Of a DNA stretch of 64,000 bases, positions 34,677 to 43,023 are shown in pieces. Every line of letters starts with the position of its first letter. Position 1 is the stretch's first letter. The notes under the pieces were generated by a model. It was given only the letters and a program-made list of their open reading frames with translations, made no database searches and was not told where the DNA came from. The translations under genes and the position numbers were made by a program. The stretch covers positions 1 to 64,000 of the forward strand of contig JAZQBL010000025.1 in NCBI GenBank assembly GCA_045545665.1, given 5' to 3'. The DNA comes from RGIG7213 sp045545665. GTDB taxonomy: Bacteria; Bacillota; Clostridia; Oscillospirales; CAG-272.

Positions 34677-35375
34677 ATGATACTTACACAGTTTATAAAA
34701 AAAGTTTTTAACATAAGATCGCATAATAATGCGGTTTTTTATATCAACGGTTCACAAACGCTTCCGCCACCCTTATCAGCCGAGGAAGAAGCCGAAATGA
34801 TAGAAAAGCTTCCGAAAGATCCCGAAGCACGCAAAAAGCTCGTCGAGCATAATCTGCGTCTCGTCGTTTACATAGCCAAAAAATTTGAAAACACGGGGAT
34901 TGGGATAGAGGATCTGATATCTATCGGAACGATAGGGCTTATAAAGTCGATAAACACATTCAATTCCGAAAAAAACATCAAGCTCGCAACGTATTCTTCA
35001 CGGTGCATAGAAAACGAAATACTGATGTTTATAAGAAAAAACAGCCATTCAAAAAGCGAAGTGTCGCTTGATGAACCGCTTAACGTCGATTACGACGGCA
35101 ACGAGCTTCTGATATGCGATATAATAGGAAGTGACGGTGATACCGTGTCGCAAAATATAGAGCAGGACGAGGAAAGGCAGATGATACAAAGAGTCGTTTC
35201 ATCCCTGAACGCACGTGAAAGGCAGATAATAGAATTACGCTTCGGACTTAACGGTAAGCACGAGCTGACACAAAAAGAAACCGCGGATGCACTTGGGATA
35301 TCCCAGTCGTACATCTCGCGGCTTGAAAAAAAGATAATCAAAAGACTTAAAGAACAGATAGAAAGCACTCTTTAG
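34677..35375 (+). CDS. sigE: RNA polymerase sporulation sigma factor pro-sigma-E
   Basis: A 232-residue sigma-70 family factor for mother-cell transcription. The N-terminal pro-sequence is short and basic. The processing region FYINGSQTLPPPLS matches Bacillus YYIGGSEALPPPLS, predicting cleavage between Phe21 and Tyr22. Region 2 is NLRLVVYIAKKFENTGIGIEDLISIGTIGLIKSI and region 4 is QKETADALGISQSYISRLEKKI. It is paired with spoIIGA as in other spore formers. sigG, often next, is not here; instead an oxidoreductase converges with a 4-bp overlap. Confidence 0.97.
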   Translation: MILTQFIKKVFNIRSHNNAVFYINGSQTLPPPLSAEEEAEMIEKLPKDPEARKKLVEHNLRLVVYIAKKFENTGIGIEDLISIGTIGLIKSINTFNSEKNIKLATYSSRCIENEILMFIRKNSHSKSEVSLDEPLNVDYDGNELLICDIIGSDGDTVSQNIEQDEERQMIQRVVSSLNARERQIIELRFGLNGKHELTQKETADALGISQSYISRLEKKIIKRLKEQIESTL

Positions 35376-36328
35376 TCTTCGCAATCGTAGTGAAGTCCCC
35401 AAAAGTCTTTCAAAGCACTTACCGTGTGCATAACGTTTTTCGTATGCACCTGATACAAATAAGCATCGTTTTCGAAATTTTCTATTTCATACATCAAAGC
35501 TTTTCCGCTTTCTCCCTCTTTGACGTTTTCAACTCGGCCGTCGTTATAAACTATTACGGCACTGTCTGCTCTCGGGTAATTTTCAATTTCAATATACGCT
35601 TTGTCACACGAAATAATTATTTTTTTTGGAAGCTTGGAGCAAAGTGAGCAGGTGAGTGTCTCAATTTGTCCGTCCTGTCTTTTTATGAGTGCGCCAAACG
35701 ATTTATCTACACCGTTTTCTGCAAATTCAACGCTTGAAATTATCGACTCAATATCCTTGTTCGTATACATTTCAGCGCACGCCAAAGCGTAAACGCCGAT
35801 ATCCAAAAGCGCACCGCCCGCTGTTTTTCTTGAAAAGAATCTGTTTTCTAAATCGTACGGCTTCGTGCTTCCGAAATTCACCTGTATGAGATTAGTTTTT
35901 CCGAATTCACCCGATATTACACGACGTGAAAGCGTTCTGTGCAGAGGCATATGGTAAACTGTCATGGCTTCGGCTATTTTTACGTCCTTGCTGTTTGCAC
36001 TCCATACGTCGTCATACTGTTTTTCATTTACCGTTATTGCTTTTTCACAAAGCACGTGCATACCGCGCTCGACGGCTTTTTTGATATATTCGTAGTGAAC
36101 GTGGTGAGGTGTTGCAATATACAAAGCGTTTACGTCTTTATCGGAAAACAGCTCGTCTTCTGATGCATATGAGTGGCAAATACCGTATTTTTCGGCAAAC
36201 TTTTTGCAATTTTCCGTATTTCTGCAGTAAACTCCGTGAATCTTTCTGCCTGTTTTAAGGAAAGCTTCCGCCATATCGGATGAAGCCCAACCGCATCCGA
36301 CAAACGCCCAATTAAATTTATTTTCCAT
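35372..36328 (-). CDS. Gfo/Idh/MocA family NAD(P)-dependent oxidoreductase
   Basis: A 318-residue dehydrogenase of the glucose-fructose oxidoreductase/inositol dehydrogenase type. It has a Rossmann start (FNWAFVGCGWASSDMAEAFLKTG), ALYIATPHHVHYEYIKKAVERGMHVLCEKAITVNEKQ with the conserved EK(A/P) motif, and a C-terminal sheet domain (GGALLDIGVYALA). It probably acts on sugars or polyols. Its 3' end overlaps the sigE 3' end by four bases, with no terminator between. Confidence 0.88.
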   Translation of the reverse strand: MENKFNWAFVGCGWASSDMAEAFLKTGRKIHGVYCRNTENCKKFAEKYGICHSYASEDELFSDKDVNALYIATPHHVHYEYIKKAVERGMHVLCEKAITVNEKQYDDVWSANSKDVKIAEAMTVYHMPLHRTLSRRVISGEFGKTNLIQVNFGSTKPYDLENRFFSRKTAGGALLDIGVYALACAEMYTNKDIESIISSVEFAENGVDKSFGALIKRQDGQIETLTCSLCSKLPKKIIISCDKAYIEIENYPRADSAVIVYNDGRVENVKEGESGKALMYEIENFENDAYLYQVHTKNVMHTVSALKDFWGLHYDCED

Positions 36329-36375
36329 TTTTCACCCTTTAAACAATATTATTTTCAAATTATTTTTAAAAGCTC

Positions 36376-36404
36376 TTGACAAAATGCAAAGTTTTTGGTA
36401 TTAT
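36376..36404 (+). promoter_or_regulatory. Promoter of tRNA-Thr
   Basis: TTGACA (36376-36381), 17 bp, TATTAT (36399-36404), 11 bp before the tRNA. Confidence 0.82.
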
Positions 36405-36415
36405 ACAATTGTTGT

Positions 36416-36491
36416 GCTGCTATGGCTCAGCTGGCAGAGCACATCCTTGGTAAGGATGAGGTCGACAGTTCGACTCTGTCTAGCAGCTCCA
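36416..36491 (+). tRNA. tRNA-Thr (anticodon GGT), CCA encoded
   Basis: Acceptor GCTGCTA/TAGCAGC, D-arm GCTCAGCTGGCAGAGC, anticodon stem CATCC/GGATG with loop TTGGTAA (GGT), T-arm GACAG-TTCGACT-CTGTC, discriminator T and CCA. A terminator follows immediately. Confidence 0.95.
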
Positions 36492-36492
36492 T

Positions 36493-36520
36493 AAAAAACC
36501 GTCGTTTCCGACGGTTTTTT
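36493..36520 (+). terminator. Terminator of tRNA-Thr
   Basis: AAAAAACCGTCG and CGACGGTTTTTT form a 12-bp stem around TTTC directly after the tRNA. Confidence 0.9.
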
Positions 36521-36550
36521 ATTTTATTAAGCCTTCATTCAAAGAAAGGT

Positions 36551-36593
36551 GTCACACCGTGTACACGGTGTGACGGAAAGAGTGTACTCTTTC
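36551..36593. repeat. Two adjacent palindromes between tRNA-Thr and ychF
   Basis: Positions 36551-36574 are a perfect 24-bp palindrome with arms GTCACACCGTGT. At 36576-36593 GAAAGAGT and ACTCTTTC flank GT. They lie in a 90-bp gap between converging transcripts. They may terminate ychF on minus or be a member of the tandem-hairpin repeat class seen elsewhere in the window. Confidence 0.55.
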
Positions 36594-36608
36594 AAATGTT
36601 ATATCCTC

Positions 36609-37706
36609 TTATACGTTAAATCTGAACAGCGTTACGTCGCCGTCTTTCATAACGTACTCTTTTCCTTCGCTTCGTATAAGTCCCTTTTCGCGCGCCGTCG
36701 TCATATTCTTTCCGCAGGCAACAAGGTCGTCAAAGCCGACAATTTCCGCTCTGATAAATCCTCTTTCAAAATCGGAATGTATCTTACCTGCCGCACCGGG
36801 AGCTTTCGTGCCGTTCTTTATCGTCCACGCTCTTACTTCCTGCGGACCTGCCGTAAGGAAGCTGATAAGTCCGAGAAGCTTATAGCTTGCCTTGATAAGT
36901 CTGTCAAGACCGCTTTGTCCCATACCGAGCTCTTCAAGGAACGCCTTTGCTTCTTCTTCATCAAGTGCTGCTATTTCAAACTCAAGAGATGCACAAACGG
37001 GGATGATCTCGGAATTTTCACTCTGTGCAAATTCCTTGAGTGCTGCGTAGTTTTTGTTATCAAGCGGCTCGCCTGCGACCTCATCTTCCGATACGTTTGC
37101 CGCATAGATAACGGGTTTTGCGGAAAGCAGAGGAAGCGTTGCCATTATTTCTTTTTCATCATCCGTCATTTCTATACAGCGTGCTGTTTTTCCTTCATCG
37201 AGGTGAACTGCAAGCTTTTTAAGAAATTCTATTTCGGGAAGTATCGATTTATCCGCTTTAAGGATCTTTTCGTCTTTGTCTATTCTCTTTTGCACGATCT
37301 CCATATCGGACAAAATGAGTTCTGTATTTATCGTTTCAACGTCACGAAGCGAGTCAACGTCGCCTTCAACGTGAATGATATTTTCATTTTCAAAGCATCT
37401 TACCACGTGAACGACTGCATCTACCTCACGTATGTGTGACAAAAATTTATTTCCGAGACCTTCACCGTGGGAAGCACCTTTTACAAGACCTGCAATATCA
37501 ACGAATTCTATTACTGCAGGTGTGTATTTTTGAGGTGAATACATCTCTGCAAGAACGTCAAGACGGTAATCGGGAACGGGAACGACACCCACGTTCGGCT
37601 CGATGGTGCAGAACGGATAGTTTGCACACTCTGCCCCTGCCTTCGTTATTGCATTAAAAAGAGTACTTTTACCGACGTTCGGAAGTCCTACTATACCAAG
37701 CTTCAT
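36609..37706 (-). CDS. ychF: Redox-regulated GTPase/ATPase YchF
   Basis: A 365-residue Obg-family P-loop protein, universally conserved, which binds ribosomes and prefers ATP. G1 is GLPNVGKSTLFNAITKAGA. VEFVDIAGLVKGASHGEGLGNKFL covers G2/G3, and the G4 variant NVSE (in VIYAANVSEDE) explains ATP preference. The C-terminal TGS domain has LISFLTAGPQEVRAWTIKNG and ends in MKDGDVTLFRFNV. It stands alone. Confidence 0.96.
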   Translation of the reverse strand: MKLGIVGLPNVGKSTLFNAITKAGAECANYPFCTIEPNVGVVPVPDYRLDVLAEMYSPQKYTPAVIEFVDIAGLVKGASHGEGLGNKFLSHIREVDAVVHVVRCFENENIIHVEGDVDSLRDVETINTELILSDMEIVQKRIDKDEKILKADKSILPEIEFLKKLAVHLDEGKTARCIEMTDDEKEIMATLPLLSAKPVIYAANVSEDEVAGEPLDNKNYAALKEFAQSENSEIIPVCASLEFEIAALDEEEAKAFLEELGMGQSGLDRLIKASYKLLGLISFLTAGPQEVRAWTIKNGTKAPGAAGKIHSDFERGFIRAEIVGFDDLVACGKNMTTAREKGLIRSEGKEYVMKDGDVTLFRFNV

Positions 37707-37791
37707 AATTTATATCCTCTATACAATATTTAATGTTTTGATTATATCATTCAAAAATAAAAATGTCAACCCTTTTGAACTTCTTATCGCG

Positions 37792-37998
37792 TTAAAAGAA
37801 AAACAGCTCTTCAAATTTTTTATCAAGTGCTATGCACAGTACAAGTGCAAGCTTTGCCGTCGGGGTAAACTGCCCTGTTTCTATTGAGCTTATCGTATTT
37901 CTCGACACGCCGACCAGCTCGGCAAGCTGTTGCTGTGAAAAACCTTTTTCCGCACGGACTTCTTTAAGATGATTCTTTAAAACGAGTTTTTCGTCCAT
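37792..37998 (-). CDS. Small XRE-type transcriptional regulator
   Basis: A 68-residue helix-turn-helix protein of the type annotated as YozG/XRE: EKGFSQQQLAELVGVSRNTISSIETGQFTPTAKLAL. The frame stays open further upstream, but the ATG at 37998 overlaps the preceding stop by one base (TAATG) and gives the usual short N-terminus. It is the second gene of a pair whose promoter holds a perfect palindrome, the likely binding site for this regulator. Confidence 0.9.
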   Translation of the reverse strand: MDEKLVLKNHLKEVRAEKGFSQQQLAELVGVSRNTISSIETGQFTPTAKLALVLCIALDKKFEELFFF

Positions 37999-38327
37999 TA
38001 CATCACCGCCTTGATTGCAAGTGCAACAGCGAACGCAACAGCAAATGCGATACACAAAACACCGCACACAAGCTTTGATTTAGTTTTTAAATACTTATAA
38101 AGTGTGATCTCACTGCTTCCCTGCATTGAAAAATAGACCATCCAGGCAGCCAAGGCAAGCTCGGGAATATCTAAAACGAATCTGCTTACGATAACTAAAA
38201 TAACGCAGATAACACCGCCGACTGCCATACCGACACGCGACGCTTTGCCGAAGGCTTCAAGCTCACGCTCGTCAAGCTTACCTTCGTTTTCTTTTTGACT
38301 CATTTTAAGTATGTCTTCTTTCTTCAT
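37998..38327 (-). CDS. Small membrane protein, DUF6442-like
   Basis: A 109-residue protein with a charged N-terminal tail (MKKEDILKMSQKENEGKLDERE) and three hydrophobic helices: VGMAVGGVICVILVIVSRFVL, LALAAWMVYFSMQGSSE and VCGVLCIAFAVAFAVALAI. The pairing of such a protein with a tiny XRE regulator is common in Bacillota and fits DUF6442. Function unknown; it might modulate the regulator or respond to membrane stress. It is first in the pair, with AAGGAGATC before the ATG. Confidence 0.75.
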   Translation of the reverse strand: MKKEDILKMSQKENEGKLDERELEAFGKASRVGMAVGGVICVILVIVSRFVLDIPELALAAWMVYFSMQGSSEITLYKYLKTKSKLVCGVLCIAFAVAFAVALAIKAVM

Positions 38328-38341
38328 AATGATCTCCTTTA

Positions 38342-38398
38342 TTTGACAAGTTTACTTTGCATCTTTATTATACACTTGACAAGTAAACTTGTCAAGTG
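38342..38398 (-). promoter_or_regulatory. Promoter with embedded palindromic operator
   Basis: On minus TTGACA (38395-38390), 17 bp, TATAAT (38372-38367). The -35 box and spacer are covered by a perfect palindrome at 38373-38398 with 12-bp arms CACTTGACAAGT around AA. A third half-site (TTGACAAGTTTAC, 38343-38355) lies just downstream of the -10. Autorepression by the XRE regulator is the simplest reading. Confidence 0.82.
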
Positions 38399-38474
38399 CT
38401 TTTGCAAAGTTTTCTTTGCATTTTTTGATAAATCAAAAGACAGTACGCAAAATTACGTACTGTCTTTCATAAAT

Positions 38475-40763
38475 TTATCTTAATTCGTTTCTCTTTATTT
38501 TACCGCTTATCGTTTTGGGAAGGGATTCCATAAATTGAACGACTCTGGGGTATTTATACGGTGCTGTGTGTTCTTTTACGTACGTCTGGATCTCTTTTTT
38601 GAGTTCTTCCGTTCCCTCTTTGCCCTTTACAAGCACGATAGACGCCTTTATTGCCTGACCGCGTATCGGGTCGGGTACGGCAGTTACGGCACATTCAAGA
38701 ACGTACGGAAGCTCCATGATGACGCTTTCTATTTCAAACGGACCGATACGGTAGCCTGACGACTTGATAACGTCATCCGTTCTGCCGACATACCAGAAAT
38801 ATCCGTCTTCGTCACGCCATGCGGTATCACCTGTATGATACAGACCGTCGTGCCATGCTTCTTTCGTCTTTTCTTCGTTGAGGTAGTATCCTTTGAAAAG
38901 TCCGCAAGGTACGCTGTCTTCCGTGTGTATAACGATCTCACCGGTTTCACCGACAGGCAAGCTGTTTCCGTCTTCATCGACGATATCAACTTTGTATTGA
39001 GGACTCGGTCTGCCCATAGCGCCGGGTTTCGGTGTTGTGCCTACGAGGTTGCAGATACTGAGCGTTGTTTCCGTCTGTCCGAAGCCTTCCATGATGGTAA
39101 GTCCCGTTGCACGGCGCCACTGTTCAAATACCTCGGGGTTAAGCGCTTCGCCCGCCGTTGTTGAATATTCGATACTTGAAAGATCGAATTTTGAAAGATC
39201 CTCTTTGATAAAGAAGCGGTACATCGTGGGAGGAGCGCAGAAAGTCGTTATATTGTATTTTGCAAACATCGGAAGGATATCGTTTGCATCGAATCTGTCG
39301 AAGTCGTACGTAAATACTGCCGCTTCGCAGAGCCACTGACCGTAAAGCTTACCCCAGACGGCTTTGCCCCATCCCGTATCGGATATTGTGAAGTGCAAGC
39401 CTTCGGGATTTACGTTGTGCCAATATCTTGCCGTGATGTAGTGACCTATTGCGTATCTGTAGTCGTGCGTTGCTATCTTGGGATATCCCGTTGTACCGGA
39501 TGTGAAGTACATAAGCATAGGATCAAAGCCGCACGCCGTATCTTCACGTCTTTCGTACACGTCGGACATTTTTTCAACTTCTTCGTTGAAGTCGAGCCAG
39601 CCTTCTCTCTTTTCGCCGACGATAACCTTCACAAGGTCGTGATTGATAGCATCTGATGCCATTTCGGCCTGATGTGCAACGTCGCCGTCAGAAGTACAGA
39701 TGATGGCGTTTACTTTTGCCGCCTTATATCTGTATTCAAAGTCGTGCTGCATAAGCTGGTTGGTTGCGGGTATTGCAATAGCTCCTATCTTATGCAAAGC
39801 AAGTATTGAGAACCAGAACTGATAGTGGCGCTTCAACACGAGCATTACTCTGTCGCCTTTTTTGATACCGAGAGATTCAAAATAGTTCGCTGTCATAGCG
39901 GAATATTTTTTCATATCGCCAAAGGTAAAACGTCTTTCGGTCTTATCCTTTGATACGTGGAGCATTGCAAGCTTGTCGGGCGTTCTGTCAGCCACCGCAT
40001 CAACTGTATCAAATGCAAAGTTATATTTTTCTTCGTTCTTAAAGGATATTGACTTCAGCACTCCGTTTCCATCGCAAACGGTATCTATGAAGTTTGCCGC
40101 AATGCTTGTTTTATGTGCGTCACGTCTTGCCTTACGTTGTGATACGATCTTTTCAAACTGGTCCTTTTCAGCTGTTTCTTCCGTCTTTTTGAGTACGATA
40201 GCGTAAAATTTCGTTCCTTCGGGATCGAGTGCTATCATTCCGTGAGGTGCGCTTGAGTTATAGTATATCGAATCACCGGGGCCGAGGACCTCGACGTTAT
40301 TGCCGATCTGCACCTTCATTTTACCCGATATGATGATATCAAGCTCCTGTCCTTCGTGAGTTGAAAGCTTTATGGGTTTATCAAGCTCATCTGCATTATA
40401 GGGCATTTCAACAAAGAACGGTTCTGCCGTTTTCTGCTTGAACAAAGGCGCAAGGTTCAAATATTTGAAGCCTTCTCTTCTCGTTATGGGAAGACCGTCG
40501 CCCTTTCTTGTGAGGTTGTAGTTGGAAAGCGTCGGGCTTTCTCCCTTGATAAGATCGGTAGGGTCAACTTTCAAGTTGTTTGCACACTTATAGATAAAGG
40601 TAAAGCTGAAATCAAGCTCACCTGCCTCGTATTTCAGATACGTTTCATGTGATACACCCGTTTTCACTGCCATATCTTCGGAAGATATGCCCATAATTTC
40701 ACGCAGAGTTTTAATTCTTTGCGCCACCTCGCACAGTTGTGCTTTCAAATCCGTTTTTTCCAT
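38475..40763 (-). CDS. XRE-cupin-acyl-CoA synthetase (AMP-binding) fusion protein
   Basis: A 762-residue three-part protein. Residues 13-72 form an XRE helix-turn-helix (IKTLREIMGISSEDMAVKTG). Residues about 130-195 form a cupin (HEGQELDIIISG, GPGDSIYYNSSAPHG with His136 and His174). From about 245 an AMP-binding ligase follows, with YFTSGTTGYPK (420-429), GFGQTE, YHTGDTAWRDEDGYFWYVGR and a catalytic Lys755 in PKTISGKIKR. The ligase part resembles medium-chain/aryl acyl-CoA synthetases. The ATG at 40763 follows GAAAGGAAG and was chosen over an earlier in-frame start. A T-box leader controls it. Substrate unknown. Confidence 0.92.
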   Translation of the reverse strand: MEKTDLKAQLCEVAQRIKTLREIMGISSEDMAVKTGVSHETYLKYEAGELDFSFTFIYKCANNLKVDPTDLIKGESPTLSNYNLTRKGDGLPITRREGFKYLNLAPLFKQKTAEPFFVEMPYNADELDKPIKLSTHEGQELDIIISGKMKVQIGNNVEVLGPGDSIYYNSSAPHGMIALDPEGTKFYAIVLKKTEETAEKDQFEKIVSQRKARRDAHKTSIAANFIDTVCDGNGVLKSISFKNEEKYNFAFDTVDAVADRTPDKLAMLHVSKDKTERRFTFGDMKKYSAMTANYFESLGIKKGDRVMLVLKRHYQFWFSILALHKIGAIAIPATNQLMQHDFEYRYKAAKVNAIICTSDGDVAHQAEMASDAINHDLVKVIVGEKREGWLDFNEEVEKMSDVYERREDTACGFDPMLMYFTSGTTGYPKIATHDYRYAIGHYITARYWHNVNPEGLHFTISDTGWGKAVWGKLYGQWLCEAAVFTYDFDRFDANDILPMFAKYNITTFCAPPTMYRFFIKEDLSKFDLSSIEYSTTAGEALNPEVFEQWRRATGLTIMEGFGQTETTLSICNLVGTTPKPGAMGRPSPQYKVDIVDEDGNSLPVGETGEIVIHTEDSVPCGLFKGYYLNEEKTKEAWHDGLYHTGDTAWRDEDGYFWYVGRTDDVIKSSGYRIGPFEIESVIMELPYVLECAVTAVPDPIRGQAIKASIVLVKGKEGTEELKKEIQTYVKEHTAPYKYPRVVQFMESLPKTISGKIKRNELR

Positions 40764-40830
40764 TTCTTTTCTTCCTTTCAAATAGATTTGATGTTTTGCT
40801 TTCTTGCGTTCAAAGCGGCTTGAGTGAAAA

Positions 40831-41092
40831 CAAAAAAGTCCCAAAGTCTTTTAATGACTTTGAGACGGAAAATAATATCCGCGGTACCACTCAATTTGCA
40901 TATAAAATGCCACTTCGGACTCATCGCAAAGCCCTTTGCCTTAACGCGGCTACACGTGAGAAGTTACTGTGATTTTCACCTCTCCCACTCAGAAATGATG
41001 TGGCGATGTTGAAATCAGTCCTATCGGCTCGCACCTACCGCCGACTCTCTGTAAAAACCTCATTCCGCCGTTTTCTTCACTGTGTTTACGTT
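40831..41092 (-). promoter_or_regulatory. T-box leader (tRNA-sensing riboswitch)
   Basis: The minus strand carries the invariant T-box sequence TGAGTGGTACCGCGG (40893-40879). Upstream is a Stem I with ACAGAGAG, GGTAGGTGCGAGCC and TGAGTGGG. Downstream is a terminator stem GTCTCAAAGTC/GACTTTGGGAC ending in TTTTTT (40866-40831). Uncharged cognate tRNA would favour antitermination and expression of the acyl-CoA synthetase fusion. I could not place the specifier codon with confidence; ATC (Ile) occurs twice in the expected strand, and AAC and GCC are also possible. Confidence 0.9.
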
Positions 41093-41098
41093 GGGCAC

Positions 41099-41127
41099 AT
41101 TATACACCATGATTTTTATTTTGTCAA
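41099..41127 (-). promoter_or_regulatory. Promoter of the T-box transcript
   Basis: TTGACA (41127-41122), 17 bp, TATAAT (41104-41099) on minus, giving a leader of about 260 nt before termination or 330 nt to the start codon. Confidence 0.85.
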
Positions 41128-41174
41128 TAGTTTTTTTGAATTTTTTTGAAGTATTTTTTCAGAGTTTTAAAGCA

Positions 41175-41216
41175 AAACACACCTTTGAAGATATTTTTTC
41201 TTCAAAAGTGTGTTTG
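41175..41216 (-). terminator. Terminator of the FGGY kinase gene
   Basis: AAACACACCTTTGAAGA and TCTTCAAAAGTGTGTTT form a long stem with TTTTT-containing flanks, just past the kinase stop. Confidence 0.8.
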
Positions 41217-41220
41217 TATT

Positions 41221-42759
41221 TCAGATGACCTCAGATGCCGTGCGCTCTATCTGCAGAAGCTTTTTATAGTTTTCCATATAGTCGTTAAAGCCCTTGATAT
41301 CACAGTCATCCGCTTTCACCGTTACACTTTCAACGTTTTTGAATACGTACGTGCTAAGGTAATCCTCAAGCGTTTCTCCGTCCTTTTTATTTGCAGAATA
41401 TGCGGCGAGAAGCGCCATACCGTAAGGTCCGCCCTCCCCTGCCGTTTTCATGCACGTTATCGGCGCACCGCAAACGGCGGACATATATTTTTGTCCGACG
41501 ACCGGTGTTTTGAACAATCCTCCGTGACCCATTATGGAATCCATTTTTACGTTTTCTTTTTCAAGTATATCTATTCCGAGCTTCAGCGTTGCCACCGTAG
41601 AATACAGCGTTGCACGGAAGAAATTTGCAAGCGTAAATTTACTTTTGGGATGGCGTACGACTATAGGCCGTCCCTCGGGTATATGGGTTATAACTTCCCC
41701 TGCAAGATAGTTGCACACCAGAACACCGCCGCAGTCGGGGTCGCCCTGCAAAGATTTTTCGTAAAGCTTCGTATATATATCGCCCGTTGACATATCCGCG
41801 CCGAGCAGCTCTGCGGCTTCTTTAAGGACTGAGACCCACGCGTTTGAATCGCTTGTGCAGTTGTTACAGTGCACCATTGCGACGTTTTTGCCGCCGGGTG
41901 TCGTTACGACATCTATTTCCTCGTAGACGTTTTCCATGGGGCGTTCCATTACCGCCATCAAAAACACTGACGTTCCCGCTGAGACGTTGCCTGTTCTCGG
42001 CGCAACGGAATTGGTTGCCGTCATACCTGTTCCCGCATCACCCTCGGGCGGTGCAAACGGAATACCCTCAGGTAACAGTCCGTCAACAAGGCTGCATCCT
42101 TCCTTCGTAAGATATCCCGCATTTTCCCCTGCAAGAAGTACTTTGGGCAAAACGTCTTCAATATCCCAAGATAAGCCTTTATCTTTTATAAGCTTTCTGA
42201 ATTTTTCTATCATTTTTTCGTCGTAACTCTTCTTTTCCGTATCTACCGGAAACATTCCCGACGCTTCGCCTATACCGACAGCATTTACTCCTGTAAGCAT
42301 ATAATGTACGTATCCTGCAAGAGAGGTAACGTGTGCGATCCTTGAAATATGCTCCTCACCGTTTAAAACAGCCTGATACAGATGCGCTATCGACCATCTT
42401 TGCGGAATGTTAAAGCCAAACAGCTCGGTAAGCTCTTCAGATGCATCCTTCGTGATCGTATTTTGCCAGGTTCTGAACGGTACGAGCAGATTCCAATCAC
42501 TGTCAAATACAAGATACCCGTGCATCATACCCGAAAGCCCCATGTACGAAATATCCTGTCGGTCCTCTATCTTCAAAAGAGATTCTTTAAGCCCGTCCCA
42601 GACCTGTGATATATCGTAAGTCCATATACCGTTTTCATACGAGCTTGACCATGTATAATCGCCGCTTGATACCGGTGTATGATCTGAATCTATCATAACC
42701 GCTTTTATCCTTGTTGAACCGAATTCAACACCGAGGAATTTGCCATTTCTGTTTTTCAT
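41221..42759 (-). CDS. FGGY-family carbohydrate kinase
   Basis: A 512-residue sugar kinase of the actin/hexokinase fold. The N-terminal phosphate motif is FLGVEFGSTRIKAVMID, the FGGY region includes DISYMGLSGMMHGYLVFD and EGDAGTGMTATNSVAPRTGNVSAGTSVFL, and the C-terminal adenosine motif is MGHGGLFKTPVVGQKYMSAVCG. Members phosphorylate pentuloses such as xylulose or ribulose; the substrate here is not clear. No sugar transporter or isomerase is next to it, though rpe lies 7 kb away. Confidence 0.88.
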   Translation of the reverse strand: MKNRNGKFLGVEFGSTRIKAVMIDSDHTPVSSGDYTWSSSYENGIWTYDISQVWDGLKESLLKIEDRQDISYMGLSGMMHGYLVFDSDWNLLVPFRTWQNTITKDASEELTELFGFNIPQRWSIAHLYQAVLNGEEHISRIAHVTSLAGYVHYMLTGVNAVGIGEASGMFPVDTEKKSYDEKMIEKFRKLIKDKGLSWDIEDVLPKVLLAGENAGYLTKEGCSLVDGLLPEGIPFAPPEGDAGTGMTATNSVAPRTGNVSAGTSVFLMAVMERPMENVYEEIDVVTTPGGKNVAMVHCNNCTSDSNAWVSVLKEAAELLGADMSTGDIYTKLYEKSLQGDPDCGGVLVCNYLAGEVITHIPEGRPIVVRHPKSKFTLANFFRATLYSTVATLKLGIDILEKENVKMDSIMGHGGLFKTPVVGQKYMSAVCGAPITCMKTAGEGGPYGMALLAAYSANKKDGETLEDYLSTYVFKNVESVTVKADDCDIKGFNDYMENYKKLLQIERTASEVI

Positions 42760-42856
42760 AATGATCCACCGCCTTTACTGATTCAAGTATATCATATATC
42801 GGTTTATTTTTCAAGAAAAATATCATTTATTTAAAAAAAGAACTGTGATATAACGG

Positions 42857-43019
42857 GTGTTGTTCTTATCGGAGAATTTGCGATCCTACACCAAACTCAC
42901 AGAGGCAGAAAAAGAAGATTCGTTTTCTCTCTGCATTCTTAGCGGAGAAATAGGCAACCACATAAATTTCGGCAGATAACTTGTTTTCTCTGCCGATTTG
43001 TGTTATAATGGGAGTAATA
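42857..43019 (+). other. Gene-poor stretch with short open frame and promoter-like site
   Basis: A 40-codon frame from GTG 42857 to TAA 42977 has no recognisable protein similarity and no ribosome binding site. TTGTTT (42981-42986), 17 bp and TATAAT (43004-43009) look like a plus-strand promoter. A 7-bp hairpin CGGCAGA/TCTGCCG (42970-42995) overlaps its -35. Transcription would pass the repeat that follows and reach the gene at 43320. Confidence 0.35.
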
Positions 43020-43023
43020 AAAA

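Noticed and set aside
40831..41092. Assignment of a specific amino acid to the T-box
   Set aside because: ATC, AAC and GCC are all possible on the 3' side of Stem I and two alternative base pairings fit; not decidable by eye.
42857..42979. 40-codon gene
   Set aside because: No ribosome binding site, no similarity recognised, in a repeat-bearing intergenic region.
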